A stretch of DNA of 58,125 nt, from positions 1 to 58,125 of the forward strand of contig CAZLOJ010000005.1 in NCBI GenBank assembly GCA_964561165.1, in the 5' to 3' direction. This DNA comes from IMCC26077 sp964561165 (GTDB taxonomy: Bacteria > Actinomycetota > Actinomycetes > Nanopelagicales > Nanopelagicaceae). The notes beneath the pieces were generated by a model, which saw nothing but the letters and a program-made list of their open reading frames with translations, did not search any database and had not been told where the DNA came from. The position numbers and the translations under genes are program-made. Positions 34,054 through 42,378 of the stretch are shown here, piece after piece (positions within the stretch are counted from its first letter, which is position 1; each line of letters opens with the position of its first letter).

Positions 34054-35283
34054 TTATCTTCTTATTGAGTGCAGGATTCGATATCCAACAATGGCAAGAA
34101 CTGAAGCATTGATGATGCCGTTGAAGGTGAAGTCTCCGCTAGTCCATGAGATATCGGAGATTCCGATAATCAATGCTGATGCGCAGACAATCAAGTTGAT
34201 CGGGTTAGAGAAATCAACTTTTGCTTCAATCCAGATGCGAGCACCCAGAAGGCCAATCATTCCAAAGAGCGCAACTCCAGCGCCACCAAGAGCACCAGTT
34301 GGTGTTGCGCTGAGGACCGCACCGAATTTCGGTGAGAGTGAGAGCAGCACAGCGCCTAAGCCAGCAATCCAATAAGCAGCAGTTGAGTAGACCTTTGTTG
34401 CTGCCATGACGCCAATGTTTTCCGCGTATGTTGTCGTTCCCGAGCCGCCGCCTGCGCCAGCTAACGTGGTCGCAACACCGTCAGCGAAAAGGGCATTGCC
34501 CATCTCGTCATCGAGGTTCTTACCTGTGATAGCTGCAACTGATTTCACGTGGCCGACGTTCTCTGCAATGAGTACGAGCACTACGGGCAAGAAGAGAATG
34601 ATTGCGTTCGCGTTGAAAGTTGGGCTCATGAAAGTTGGTGCTGCTACCCATTTGGCGGCGGTAATGCCGTCGGTGTTGACATCTCCCATAAGCAGCGCAA
34701 CAACATAGCCAATCACGATTCCCAGGAAGATACTGATTCGTCCGATAAAACCGCGCGATACCGCAGCGATAACTCCGATAGCTGCAAGCGTAATGATTCC
34801 CACGACTGGGCCAGCAGCGAGATTATTCTTTGCTGCTCCCGCGAGGTTGAAACCAATGAGCATGACGATCGTTCCGGTGACAACGGGCGGCAACATCCAT
34901 TCAATCCATTTGATACCACTTGCGCGGACAATCAAACCAACGAGCGCGAGAACCACGCCCGTGACAAGAACGCCACCTAGCGCCGCCGCAGGACCGCCAT
35001 CAGCGGTTGCTGCTGCGATGGGCGCAAGAAAGGCGAATGAGGAGCCGAGATAAGAGGGAACCTTGTTCCGAGTAATGAGGAGGAAGAGCATCGTCCCCAC
35101 GCCTGAGAAGAAAAGGGTGGTCGATGGAGGCATCTTGGTCAGGATTGGGACCAAGAAGGTGGCGCCGAACATCGCGGCGATGTGTTGGAAGCCAATACCG
35201 ATGGTGCGAGGCCAGGAGAGGCGCTCATCCGGGGCGACGACATCGCCGCCGCTGTGGACTTTCCAGGTAAAGAGTGATGCCAT
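34054..35283 (-). CDS. uraA: NCS2 uracil/xanthine permease
   Basis: A 409-residue polytopic membrane protein of the nucleobase-cation symporter 2 family. N-terminal GFQHIAAMFGATFLVPIL, SYLGSSFAFLAPI, and the later AENVGHVKSVAAITGK and GGSGTTTYAENIGVMAATKVYS with the conserved Glu and Asn-containing signature. It is closer to UraA-type uracil carriers than to purine ones, though that is not certain. A strong terminator follows. The 240-base upstream gap to padR shows GGAAGGGA 10 bases before the ATG, but no recognised riboswitch. Confidence 0.88.
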   Translation of the reverse strand: MASLFTWKVHSGGDVVAPDERLSWPRTIGIGFQHIAAMFGATFLVPILTKMPPSTTLFFSGVGTMLFLLITRNKVPSYLGSSFAFLAPIAAATADGGPAAALGGVLVTGVVLALVGLIVRASGIKWIEWMLPPVVTGTIVMLIGFNLAGAAKNNLAAGPVVGIITLAAIGVIAAVSRGFIGRISIFLGIVIGYVVALLMGDVNTDGITAAKWVAAPTFMSPTFNANAIILFLPVVLVLIAENVGHVKSVAAITGKNLDDEMGNALFADGVATTLAGAGGGSGTTTYAENIGVMAATKVYSTAAYWIAGLGAVLLSLSPKFGAVLSATPTGALGGAGVALFGMIGLLGARIWIEAKVDFSNPINLIVCASALIIGISDISWTSGDFTFNGIINASVLAIVGYRILHSIRR

Positions 35284-35460
35284 AGTTGAGGATCCCTTCC
35301 ATTGTTAGTGGGGGTGGGCCAGGTGCTCTGGTGTGGTCTGACTCACGTTGTAATCAGGGTAAGGGCCAGGACCTGCATAAATAGGGAGAAACTCCGCCGG
35401 CACGCCGAGAATTCTCGGAACTTGCCGAGAGGAAGAGCGGGCGCTTAGATATAACCACCC

Positions 35461-35483
35461 GATGTATCGACTTGATGTATCGG
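35461..35483 (+). repeat. Direct repeat GATGTATCG upstream of padR
   Basis: Two copies (35461-35470 GATGTATCGA, 35474-35483 GATGTATCGG) 13 bases apart lie upstream of a GATACT hexamer at 35503. Position suits an autoregulatory PadR site, but this is only a guess. Confidence 0.4.
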
Positions 35484-35523
35484 ATTGCGCAATTACCCAC
35501 CAGATACTTGGAGTCGATGCCCG

Positions 35524-36057
35524 ATGGCCTCACGGAGTCAACCTTTGGAGTTCACGCTCCTTGGCCTCTTAGCTGGCGGACCGCTTCATGGGTATGAGCT
35601 CAGAAAGCGTTCGCTCACCATCCTCGGTCCATTTCGTGCCCTCTCTTTTGGTTCGCTCTACCCATTACTCAAGCGAATGGCAGAGAGTGGACTCATTGAG
35701 GTCATCGAAAGCGTCAGTGGAAAATCACGTCGGACCCGCATCGCGTACCAAATCACCAAAAGTGGCCTCCAGCGCTTTCAAGAGTTAACGGAAACGATCG
35801 ATGCAACAGAGGACGAAGCATTTGGCGTTCATTTCGCATTCTTCGGTCCAACATCCCATACAAATCGAGTACGAATTCTCGAAGCGCGCAGGCGGCGACT
35901 TCGAGAGAAGACTGATTTGCTGCGCCATGAACTTGAGCGCTCGCCGATTGGTCTCGACAAATACTTCATTGAGTGGCGCCGTCACTCACTTGACTCAGCT
36001 GAGCGAGAGATCGCTTGGCTCGATGAAATGATAAAAGCAGAGAGGAAATCCCAGTGA
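35524..36057 (+). CDS. PadR-family transcriptional regulator
   Basis: 177 residues from ATG 35524 (MASRSQPLEFTLLGLLAGG). The winged helix (to about 85) has the PadR LHGYELRKR and FGSLYPLLKRMAESGLIE motifs, then a Vir-type C-terminal helical domain with basic helices RRRRLREKTDLLRHEL for dimerisation. Its stop overlaps the ino1 start. A PadR gene immediately before inositol-phosphate synthase is conserved in actinobacteria, so it probably controls inositol synthesis (inference). The frame upstream to 35485 is not counted. Confidence 0.88.
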   Translation: MASRSQPLEFTLLGLLAGGPLHGYELRKRSLTILGPFRALSFGSLYPLLKRMAESGLIEVIESVSGKSRRTRIAYQITKSGLQRFQELTETIDATEDEAFGVHFAFFGPTSHTNRVRILEARRRRLREKTDLLRHELERSPIGLDKYFIEWRRHSLDSAEREIAWLDEMIKAERKSQ

Positions 36058-37133
36058 GCAAGATCCGAGTAGCAATCGTTGGTGTGGGTAACTGCGCCAA
36101 TTCACTTGTACAAGGCGTGACCTATTACAAAGACGCAGCGGTAGATCAGGAGATTCCAGGCCTGATGCATGCTGTCATCGGGGGCTATCACATTCGCGAC
36201 ATCGAGTTTGTCGCTGCATACGATGTGGATGCCAAGAAGGTCGGTCTAGATCTTGCAGATGCCATGTGGGCAAGCGAGAACAACACCATCAAGTTCTGCA
36301 ACGTAAGCAAGACTGGAGTTACTGTCGAGCGTGGCACAACCCATGATGGTCTTGGTCGCTACTACAAAGAGACCATCAAGGAATCCGACGCCACGCCAGT
36401 AGACATGGTTGCTTCACTAAAAGAGAAGAAAGTCGATGTACTCATCTGCTATCTCCCTGTGGGTTCCGAGGATGCCACCCGGTTCTACGCGCAAGCGGCC
36501 ATTGATGCGCACTGTGCATTCGTGAACGCCTTGCCGGTCTTTATTGCATCCGATCCAACATGGGCGAAGAAATTTGCCGATGCAAAGGTGCCAATTGTTG
36601 GCGATGACATCAAGAGCCAAGTAGGCGCGACCATCACTCACCGAATTTTGGCGAAGCTATTCCAAGATCGTGGTGTACATCTTGATCGCACTCTTCAACT
36701 TAATGTCGGTGGAAATATGGACTTTAAGAATATGCTCGAGCGTGACCGCCTTGAATCCAAGAAGATTTCAAAGACACAATCTGTGACCTCACAACTAGAC
36801 CACGACATGGGCGAGGGGAACGTACATATCGGCCCATCTGATTATGTCTCATGGCTCGATGATCGTAAGTGGGCGTATGTCCGGTTAGAGGGACGCGCAT
36901 TTGGCGATGTGCCACTTAACCTGGAATACAAACTCGAAGTATGGGATTCACCAAACTCTGCAGGCGTCATCATTGATGCGTTACGTTGCGCGAAGATAGG
37001 CCTCGATCGCGGAATAGGCGGCCCACTTCTCTCACCGTCGAGCTACTTCATGAAGTCGCCACCTGAGCAGTATTCGGATGAGACTGCACGAAATCGCACC
37101 GAAGAGTTCATCGCGGGAACCATCGAAAGATAA
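36054..37133 (+). CDS. ino1: Inositol-3-phosphate synthase
   Basis: 359 residues, GTG start. It converts glucose-6-phosphate to inositol-3-phosphate using NAD. Rossmann VAIVGVGNCANSLVQG at the N-terminus, CYLPVGSEDATRFYAQAA, then DDIKSQVGATITHR and LNVGGNMDFKNML of the catalytic domain. It is the actinobacterial short form. It supplies phosphatidylinositol and its mannosides and possibly mycothiol. Glucokinase (31680) and IMPase-type (7905) genes in the window could give the flanking steps. It overlaps padR by 4 bases. Confidence 0.95.
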   Translation: MSKIRVAIVGVGNCANSLVQGVTYYKDAAVDQEIPGLMHAVIGGYHIRDIEFVAAYDVDAKKVGLDLADAMWASENNTIKFCNVSKTGVTVERGTTHDGLGRYYKETIKESDATPVDMVASLKEKKVDVLICYLPVGSEDATRFYAQAAIDAHCAFVNALPVFIASDPTWAKKFADAKVPIVGDDIKSQVGATITHRILAKLFQDRGVHLDRTLQLNVGGNMDFKNMLERDRLESKKISKTQSVTSQLDHDMGEGNVHIGPSDYVSWLDDRKWAYVRLEGRAFGDVPLNLEYKLEVWDSPNSAGVIIDALRCAKIGLDRGIGGPLLSPSSYFMKSPPEQYSDETARNRTEEFIAGTIER

Positions 37134-37138
37134 GCGCT

Positions 37139-37894
37139 ATGAGTGAACAAGACATCGTTGTTTCCAAAGACCAAGGAGTACTCGCACTTGGTTTCAACAG
37201 ACCTGCGAAGAAAAATGCGCTTACTCGTGAGATGTACGCTGCGCTAGCACGTGAAATCGCAGCCGCAAATGTTGACGATGAAATTGGTGCCGTACTCGTC
37301 TATGGAGAAGGTAACGACTTCACGTCAGGCAATGATGTCAATGATTTTCTCGAGCACCCACCTAGTGGCAGCGATTCGCCAGTGTGGCATTTTCTAACCG
37401 CAATCAGGGAGTTCAGCAAACCTCTAGTCGCTGCTGTCACCGGCAGGGCTGTTGGCGTGGGTACCACCATGCTCTTTCATTGCGATTATGTAATCGCCGG
37501 GGAGAGTTCACGCTTTTCCATGCCGTTCGTCAATCTCGGTCTGGTGCCGGAGGCAGGTTCCTCATACCTACTTCCGTTGATTGCCGGCCATCATCGCGCT
37601 GCCGAACTTTTCATGTTTGGTGAACCATGCTCTGCGCAACGTGGATATGAAGCTGGCTTTGTCAATGAAGTAGTCGAGGACGAGCAGGTCGCTATGCGCG
37701 CCGGCGAACGAGCTAAGCAATTAGCGGATCAGCCTCGAACGGCAATCCGTGAAACCAAGCGGTTACTTCGCCAGGCGCACCAACAGCAATTGATCGCAGT
37801 CATGGAAGAGGAGGCGCAGCTATTTAGCGCAGCCCTCGAAAGCGATGAAACTCGAGAAGCATTTATGAACTTCTTAATGAAAAAGGGAAAGTAG
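37139..37894 (+). CDS. Enoyl-CoA hydratase/isomerase family protein
   Basis: A 251-residue crotonase-fold enzyme. Oxyanion-hole segments DFTSGNDVNDFL and AAVTGRAVGVGTTML are present. The first catalytic Glu position is replaced (GVGTTM where hydratases have G-x-E), while LVPEAGSS keeps the later Glu. This pattern fits an isomerase such as PaaG or ECI better than a two-Glu hydratase. It follows ino1 by 5 bases, probably in the same transcript. Confidence 0.83.
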   Translation: MSEQDIVVSKDQGVLALGFNRPAKKNALTREMYAALAREIAAANVDDEIGAVLVYGEGNDFTSGNDVNDFLEHPPSGSDSPVWHFLTAIREFSKPLVAAVTGRAVGVGTTMLFHCDYVIAGESSRFSMPFVNLGLVPEAGSSYLLPLIAGHHRAAELFMFGEPCSAQRGYEAGFVNEVVEDEQVAMRAGERAKQLADQPRTAIRETKRLLRQAHQQQLIAVMEEEAQLFSAALESDETREAFMNFLMKKGK

Positions 37895-37901
37895 GGTTCT
37901 C

Positions 37902-38732
37902 ATGTCAGCAAGCCTTGCAGGTAAGAAAATCTTTATCACCGGCGCATCTCGAGGAATCGGTTTAGCGATAGCCAAGCGCGCAGCCCAAGATGGCGCGATG
38001 GTTGCGATTGCAGCGAAGACTACTGAACCACACCCGAAATTGCCTGGCACCATTTTCTCTGCAGCAGAAGAGATTGAAGCTGCAGGGGGCAAAGCGCTTC
38101 CGATTCAATGCGACCTGCGAGATGAAACTCAAATTGAAGCAGCCGTTGCACAAGCGGTCGCTGAATTTGGCGGTTTAGATATCTTGATTAACAATGCTTC
38201 GGCTATCAATCTCACACCCACCTTGCAAACCCCAGCAAAGCGGTTCGATCTGATGTTCTCAGTAAATGTGCGCGCCACTTTTCTCACCTCCCAAGCGGCA
38301 ATTCCTGCGCTCAAGGAATCAGCAAAAGCCGGTCGCAACCCACATATCTTGATGATGTCGCCACCGCTGTCGATGAAATCAAAGTGGTTCAAGAACCATT
38401 TGGCGTACACCATGGCAAAGTATGGAATGAGCATGTGTGTTCTCGGTCTTGCTGATGAATTAAAACGTGATGGCATTCATGTAAATGCGCTCTGGCCGCG
38501 AACGGCAATCGACACGGCGGCGCTACAGATGATTCCGGGAATCGATACTGCCGCATGCCGCACGCCGGAAATCCTTGCTGATGCCGCACACGTGATTCTC
38601 ACTGGGACGGAACAAACTGGAGAATTTCTTGTCGATGATGAAGTTCTCGCTAGCATCGGCGTGACTGATTTGGATAAGTATTCGGTAGTGCCGGGCACCA
38701 CTGACTTCTTGCTCGATTTCTTCCTTGACTAA
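37902..38732 (+). CDS. Short-chain dehydrogenase (HSDL2-like)
   Basis: A 276-residue SDR with all classical motifs: TGASRGIG (cofactor Gly motif), NNASAIN, catalytic Ser region LMMSPPLSM, and YTMAK (Tyr and Lys). The long KTTEPHPKLPGTIFSAAEEIEAAGG insertion is typical of human HSDL2-like proteins, which act on fatty-acyl or sterol substrates. It sits 7 bases after the crotonase gene, so both may work on one acyl substrate. Convergent with nikO. Confidence 0.87.
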   Translation: MSASLAGKKIFITGASRGIGLAIAKRAAQDGAMVAIAAKTTEPHPKLPGTIFSAAEEIEAAGGKALPIQCDLRDETQIEAAVAQAVAEFGGLDILINNASAINLTPTLQTPAKRFDLMFSVNVRATFLTSQAAIPALKESAKAGRNPHILMMSPPLSMKSKWFKNHLAYTMAKYGMSMCVLGLADELKRDGIHVNALWPRTAIDTAALQMIPGIDTAACRTPEILADAAHVILTGTEQTGEFLVDDEVLASIGVTDLDKYSVVPGTTDFLLDFFLD

Positions 38733-38739
38733 TCGTGCC

Positions 38740-39483
38740 TTAGATTGCAAATCCCTTAGGGAGCTCTAATCGGTTTTCGGCAAGAAGTTTCTCGTTGCGA
38801 AGTAACTTGACGGTGGTGTCATCAGCAACAATTTCACCTTGATTGAGAATGAGTGAACGCTCGCAAATTTCGAAGGCATACGGCAAGTCATGGGTTACCA
38901 TCAAAATCGTGACATCAAGAGCGAGCAAAATTTCTGAGAGTTCTCTTCGAGAGGCGGGATCTAGATTTGACGATGGTTCATCGAGAATCAAAATCTCAGG
39001 CTCCATGGCAAGAACTGTCGCAACGGCGACTCTGCGACGTTGCCCAAATGAGAGGTGATGTGGCGCTCTCTCTTTTAGCGCGAGCATCCCGACCATTTCC
39101 AGAGCCGTTACGCTACGACTTTCAATCTCCGATGCAGATAAACCCATGTTGGTAGGCCCGAAAGCGACATCTTCAAAAACTGTCGGCATGAAGAGTTGAT
39201 CATCTGGATCCTGAAAAACTATTCCCACCTTTTCACGCACTTTTTTAGTGATCTCTTTGTTGCTGCTGTCCAATGTGAATTCAGCAATATTGATTGAGCC
39301 CGAAGTGGGAGAGAGAATTCCGTTCAGGTGCATCACCAGAGTAGTTTTTCCAGCACCATTTGGCCCAAGGAGGGCAACTCGTTCGCTTTTTCCAATAGTG
39401 AGACTTACACCGTGGAGCGCCTTGTTGCCGTCAGGATAGGCATAGTGAAGGTCGCTTACGTGCACACTGGGATGAGTTGTCAT
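38740..39483 (-). CDS. nikO: ECF transporter ATPase (NikO/CbiO)
   Basis: 247 residues. Walker A LLGPNGAGKTTLV, Q-loop VFQDPDDQLF (the PDDQ form typical of ECF ATPases), signature LSFGQRRRVA, and Walker B ILILDEPSSNLD. It energises the metal importer encoded by the three genes before it. The start overlaps the nikQ stop (ATGA). The regulatory palindrome upstream of nikM argues for nickel rather than cobalt. Confidence 0.9.
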   Translation of the reverse strand: MTTHPSVHVSDLHYAYPDGNKALHGVSLTIGKSERVALLGPNGAGKTTLVMHLNGILSPTSGSINIAEFTLDSSNKEITKKVREKVGIVFQDPDDQLFMPTVFEDVAFGPTNMGLSASEIESRSVTALEMVGMLALKERAPHHLSFGQRRRVAVATVLAMEPEILILDEPSSNLDPASRRELSEILLALDVTILMVTHDLPYAFEICERSLILNQGEIVADDTTVKLLRNEKLLAENRLELPKGFAI

Positions 39484-40319
39484 GAGAAGAACACCTTACC
39501 GACTGCATAAGAGATAGCAGCCATGAGCGGAAAACACAGTCCAAGTCGCCAATGTTTGGCGTGCACTTTCTCCACAGTGAGAGAGGAGAGCGTTCCGGCG
39601 TAACCACGGGCAAGCATGGCAAGGTGAACTCGTTCCCCTCGCTCGTAAGAGCGAATAAATAAGGCGCCGAGAGTAGAGGTGAAGATTGGCCAGCTACGAA
39701 TACCTGTGGCTTGGAAACCACGAGATTCCCGTGCAACCTTCATCCGAGCCATTTGATCATTGATGACGTTTAGATAGCGGATCATAAACGTCGCTATCTG
39801 AACGAAGAGTGATGGAGTTTTGATTCGTACGAATCCTGCAAGGAGTGAGTGTGCTGTGGTGGACCCAGCAAGGATCATGGAACAGAAGACACCGAGCGTT
39901 GCCTTGGTAAAGAGATTTAGTCCAGCGATGCTCCCTTCACGGGAGAGACTTATCGGACCGATATCGAAACTCTCACCGCCGGCGGTGAATGGCATCAGTA
40001 TGGCGAAGATGATGAATGGAAACTCAATTGTTGCCCGCTTAGCAAGAGTCAGCGGCGGCAATTTAGAGATGCCTAGAGCAAGGAAAATTATGAGGAAATA
40101 TCCAACGAACGAGCGCCATTGTTGAATAGGAGTTAAAACTGCGATGACGATAAATGTAAAAAAGGCTATGAGTTTGATATGTCCTGGGAGTTCGTGAATG
40201 GGGGAGTGTCGGTGAATATAAAGCCGTTCGCCTGCGTTATGTCCGTGAGTATGTTCATGTTTGCTCTGAGTTTCGAGCGTGCCGGCTATTGGTTGATTAT
40301 TAATTTTTCTTTCTTCCAA
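39480..40319 (-). CDS. nikQ: ECF transporter transmembrane protein (NikQ/CbiQ)
   Basis: 279 residues. The His-rich cytoplasmic N-terminus (KHEHTHGHN...HRHSPIHELPGH, about residues 20-48) is unusual and could bind metal. Then about five helices follow with the CbiQ coupling motifs RESRGFQATG and AMLARGY. Start seems to be TTG at 40319, 20 bases inside nikN, as no ATG or GTG occurs before the first helix. It couples ATP hydrolysis to the NikM substrate subunit. Confidence 0.87.
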   Translation of the reverse strand: MEERKINNQPIAGTLETQSKHEHTHGHNAGERLYIHRHSPIHELPGHIKLIAFFTFIVIAVLTPIQQWRSFVGYFLIIFLALGISKLPPLTLAKRATIEFPFIIFAILMPFTAGGESFDIGPISLSREGSIAGLNLFTKATLGVFCSMILAGSTTAHSLLAGFVRIKTPSLFVQIATFMIRYLNVINDQMARMKVARESRGFQATGIRSWPIFTSTLGALFIRSYERGERVHLAMLARGYAGTLSSLTVEKVHAKHWRLGLCFPLMAAISYAVGKVFFS

Positions 40320-40593
40320 TCAAACGCATGATAATCATCATGATGGCGCCAGTGGCAATGACTCCGAGGATTCCCGCCAATCCCACTGACAGTCGCTCAT
40401 TCTCGATGCCTGCAACACCATAATCAGCTAGCGCGGAGTCGGCTACAGCGGATTCTTTAGCGGTATCAATAAATCCAAGATCAATTGCAACTTTCTCGAG
40501 ACCATCTGGCGATGATGAAGCGTAGAACGAGAGGAATCCAGCGATCACTACTGCGACTGCTAATCCAATGAGATAGAACCGTTTGTTTTTCAT
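40300..40593 (-). CDS. nikN: PDGLE-domain subunit (NikN/CbiN-like)
   Basis: 97 residues from ATG 40593; a TTG at 40602 overlapping nikM is the alternative. Two membrane helices flank an external loop with SSPDGLEKVA, the PDGLE signature of NikN/CbiN-type accessory subunits needed for metal loading. Encoded between nikM and nikQ, with 20 bases overlapping nikQ. Confidence 0.82.
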   Translation of the reverse strand: MKNKRFYLIGLAVAVVIAGFLSFYASSSPDGLEKVAIDLGFIDTAKESAVADSALADYGVAGIENERLSVGLAGILGVIATGAIMMIIMRLIGRKKN

Positions 40594-40598
40594 GATCG

Positions 40599-41252
40599 TC
40601 AAACCTTTGCCTTTTTCATTCCAAAGACGAGATCCGGTCGAGTTTTTAGGATTGCCCCCACCGTGAGGGTGGTAATCACAGCTTCACCAATTCCAATCAG
40701 GATATGTGTGCTGAACATGGCTGCGAAAACAGTCGTAGCGGCGAAAGTGCCTTGTCCTCCTATCGCGTACTGCAGGCTAAATGCGGTTGCTGCGAGTGGG
40801 ACAGAAATGAAGGCAGCGATGGCCGAGCCAACGAGAACTGCAGAGCGAGTGGAGCGGAGAACTTTTCGCACCAGAAGAAAAGCTCCGTAACCTCCCCAGA
40901 CTCCAACGATTGCCATATTGAAGACATTTAAGCCCAACGCTGTCAGGCCGCCATCGGCGAAGAGCAGCGCTTGGATGGCCAGAACGACAGTGAGCGCCAA
41001 TGCAGCGGCATGCGGACCCACGAGCACGGCGGCAAGAGCAGCGCCAAGAAGGTGGCCGGAGGTGCCAGCGGCGACCGGAAAGTTGATCATCTGACCAGCA
41101 AAAATGAAGACCGCCACCAATCCGACCAGTGGCGCAGCTTTCTCGTCGAGCTTCTCTTTTGCTGCCCGCACTGAATATCCCAGCCCAGCAACCGCCAAGG
41201 CAGCTGAGGCTGAGGCGGTTGGGATGTTAATGAACCCGTCGGGGATATGCAT
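40599..41252 (-). CDS. nikM: ECF substrate-binding membrane protein (NikM/CbiM)
   Basis: 217 residues starting MHIPDGF, the invariant CbiM/NikM N-terminus whose amino group and His2 ligate the metal. Further markers are PVAAGTSGHLLGAALAAVLVGP (with the conserved His) and FSTHILIGIGEA. First gene of the nikMNQO operon. Its ATG is 6 bases from TAAGGT, and a Nur-like palindrome abuts that hexamer, so transcription is probably metal-repressed. Confidence 0.9.
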   Translation of the reverse strand: MHIPDGFINIPTASASAALAVAGLGYSVRAAKEKLDEKAAPLVGLVAVFIFAGQMINFPVAAGTSGHLLGAALAAVLVGPHAAALALTVVLAIQALLFADGGLTALGLNVFNMAIVGVWGGYGAFLLVRKVLRSTRSAVLVGSAIAAFISVPLAATAFSLQYAIGGQGTFAATTVFAAMFSTHILIGIGEAVITTLTVGAILKTRPDLVFGMKKAKV

Positions 41253-41258
41253 AACAGA

Positions 41259-41264
41259 ACCTTA
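41259..41264 (-). promoter_or_regulatory. -10 element TAAGGT of leaderless nikM
   Basis: It lies 6 bases before the ATG at 41252; the palindrome at 41265 begins at the next base upstream, in the -10/-35 spacer. Confidence 0.6.
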
Positions 41265-41281
41265 TTGCAAATGATTTGCAA
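41265..41281. promoter_or_regulatory. Nur-like operator
   Basis: TTGCAA-ATGAT-TTGCAA is a perfect 17-base palindrome about a central G. It matches the tTGCaa-N5-ttGCAA box bound by the nickel-responsive Fur-family repressor Nur of Streptomyces. It lies against the nikM -10 hexamer and 24 bases upstream of the divergent esterase -10 hexamer. Confidence 0.72.
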
Positions 41282-41304
41282 CTACAACCTGAAACGCCCG
41301 ACGT

Positions 41305-41310
41305 TAGGGT
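41305..41310 (+). promoter_or_regulatory. -10 element TAGGGT of leaderless esterase-uxaC-uxuB operon
   Basis: It lies 6 bases before the GTG at 41317. Confidence 0.55.
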
Positions 41311-41316
41311 TATCGG

Positions 41317-42378
41317 GTGAGAACATCGCAACTGGAAGAGCTGGCCAGCGCGCTGGCCTTCGGCAGCAAAGTGGCCGCTCCTCTGAGTCGAGAGAAGTTA
41401 GTTGCGGCGTTAGGTGCAGTTCCACCCGTTCCCACTGACATTCATGTGCAGCGTGGGCAGGTATACGAATTTGAAGGCGTGAAGATCTCCTCTTTATCGT
41501 GGAGCGTTGGTTGGGGAAAACAGACGCAAGCGCTACTACTTACGCCGCTAGATGCTGTCGGTCCATTACCAGGGGTTCTTTACCTTCATAGTCACGATGA
41601 TCTGAAGGAGTTCGGTAAAGAGAAGGTCGCCCAAACATCCTCTGACCAATTACCCGAACGCGCACGGTGGGTGCGACGTGACCACTATGGAGATAGTGCG
41701 CCCGCAAATGAGCTAGCAAAACGCGGCTTCGCAGTGCTCGTGCATGATTGTTTTCCCTGGGGTTCGCGCGGTTTTTCACTGGATGAAATTCCGCCACGCA
41801 TCACTGAGATACACGGCTCTGCCAGCGAGAAAGAGTTCGAGAATCTTTCAGTGATGTTTGAATCACTCGCTCTCAATAAATATTTAAGTCTCTACGGGGC
41901 AACGATGGCTGGAATTCTTAATCATGACGACCGAGTTGCCGTGCAGGTAGCAAAACAGTTGCCAGAAATAACCAATTCAATCTCCGCAATTGGATTGTCT
42001 GGCGGTGGGTGTCGCGCGATACTGCTACATGCAACTAACCCCGAGTTACGTGCTGTGGTTTCAACCGGCGCAATGGCGACGTATTCATCAATGCTTCACG
42101 AGCATGTTGCACCACACTCATGGATGTTCTTCCCATTTAATCTCGCAAGTGCCGGGGAGTGGCCTGAAGTGGCGATGATTTCTGATACACGCCTCTTCGT
42201 TCAGTTCTGCGGGAACGACCAACTGTTCACCAAGGCCGGAATGGAAGATGCTCATCAGATGTTAACCAAACATGATGCTGGTCGGAATCGATATAAAGGT
42301 GAGTTCTACCCAGTGCAACACTCGTTCACTGTTCCGATGCAAACTCAAGCGTTCGATTGGCTAACAGAAAATGCCTAG
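41317..42378 (+). CDS. Alpha/beta hydrolase (dienelactone-hydrolase/acetyl-esterase-like)
   Basis: 353 residues, no signal peptide. Core features: VLYLHSHDD (oxyanion region), nucleophile Ser in GLSGGGCR (about residue 228), an acidic residue in FCGNDQLF and His in QHSFTVP. It overlaps uxaC by 8 bases, so it probably removes an ester group (acetyl, methyl or glucuronoyl) from a uronate-containing compound inside the cell. That substrate is inferred only from the operon. Confidence 0.75.
   Translation: MRTSQLEELASALAFGSKVAAPLSREKLVAALGAVPPVPTDIHVQRGQVYEFEGVKISSLSWSVGWGKQTQALLLTPLDAVGPLPGVLYLHSHDDLKEFGKEKVAQTSSDQLPERARWVRRDHYGDSAPANELAKRGFAVLVHDCFPWGSRGFSLDEIPPRITEIHGSASEKEFENLSVMFESLALNKYLSLYGATMAGILNHDDRVAVQVAKQLPEITNSISAIGLSGGGCRAILLHATNPELRAVVSTGAMATYSSMLHEHVAPHSWMFFPFNLASAGEWPEVAMISDTRLFVQFCGNDQLFTKAGMEDAHQMLTKHDAGRNRYKGEFYPVQHSFTVPMQTQAFDWLTENA

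Noticed and set aside
35284..35484. Purine or pyrimidine riboswitch upstream of the uracil/xanthine permease
   Set aside because: Only small stems (CCAGGTGCTCTGG) are visible and no known aptamer core.
41253..41316. Cobalamin riboswitch before nikM
   Set aside because: Only 64 bases separate the divergent genes, and the promoter hexamers and palindrome fill them; no B12-box-like sequence.
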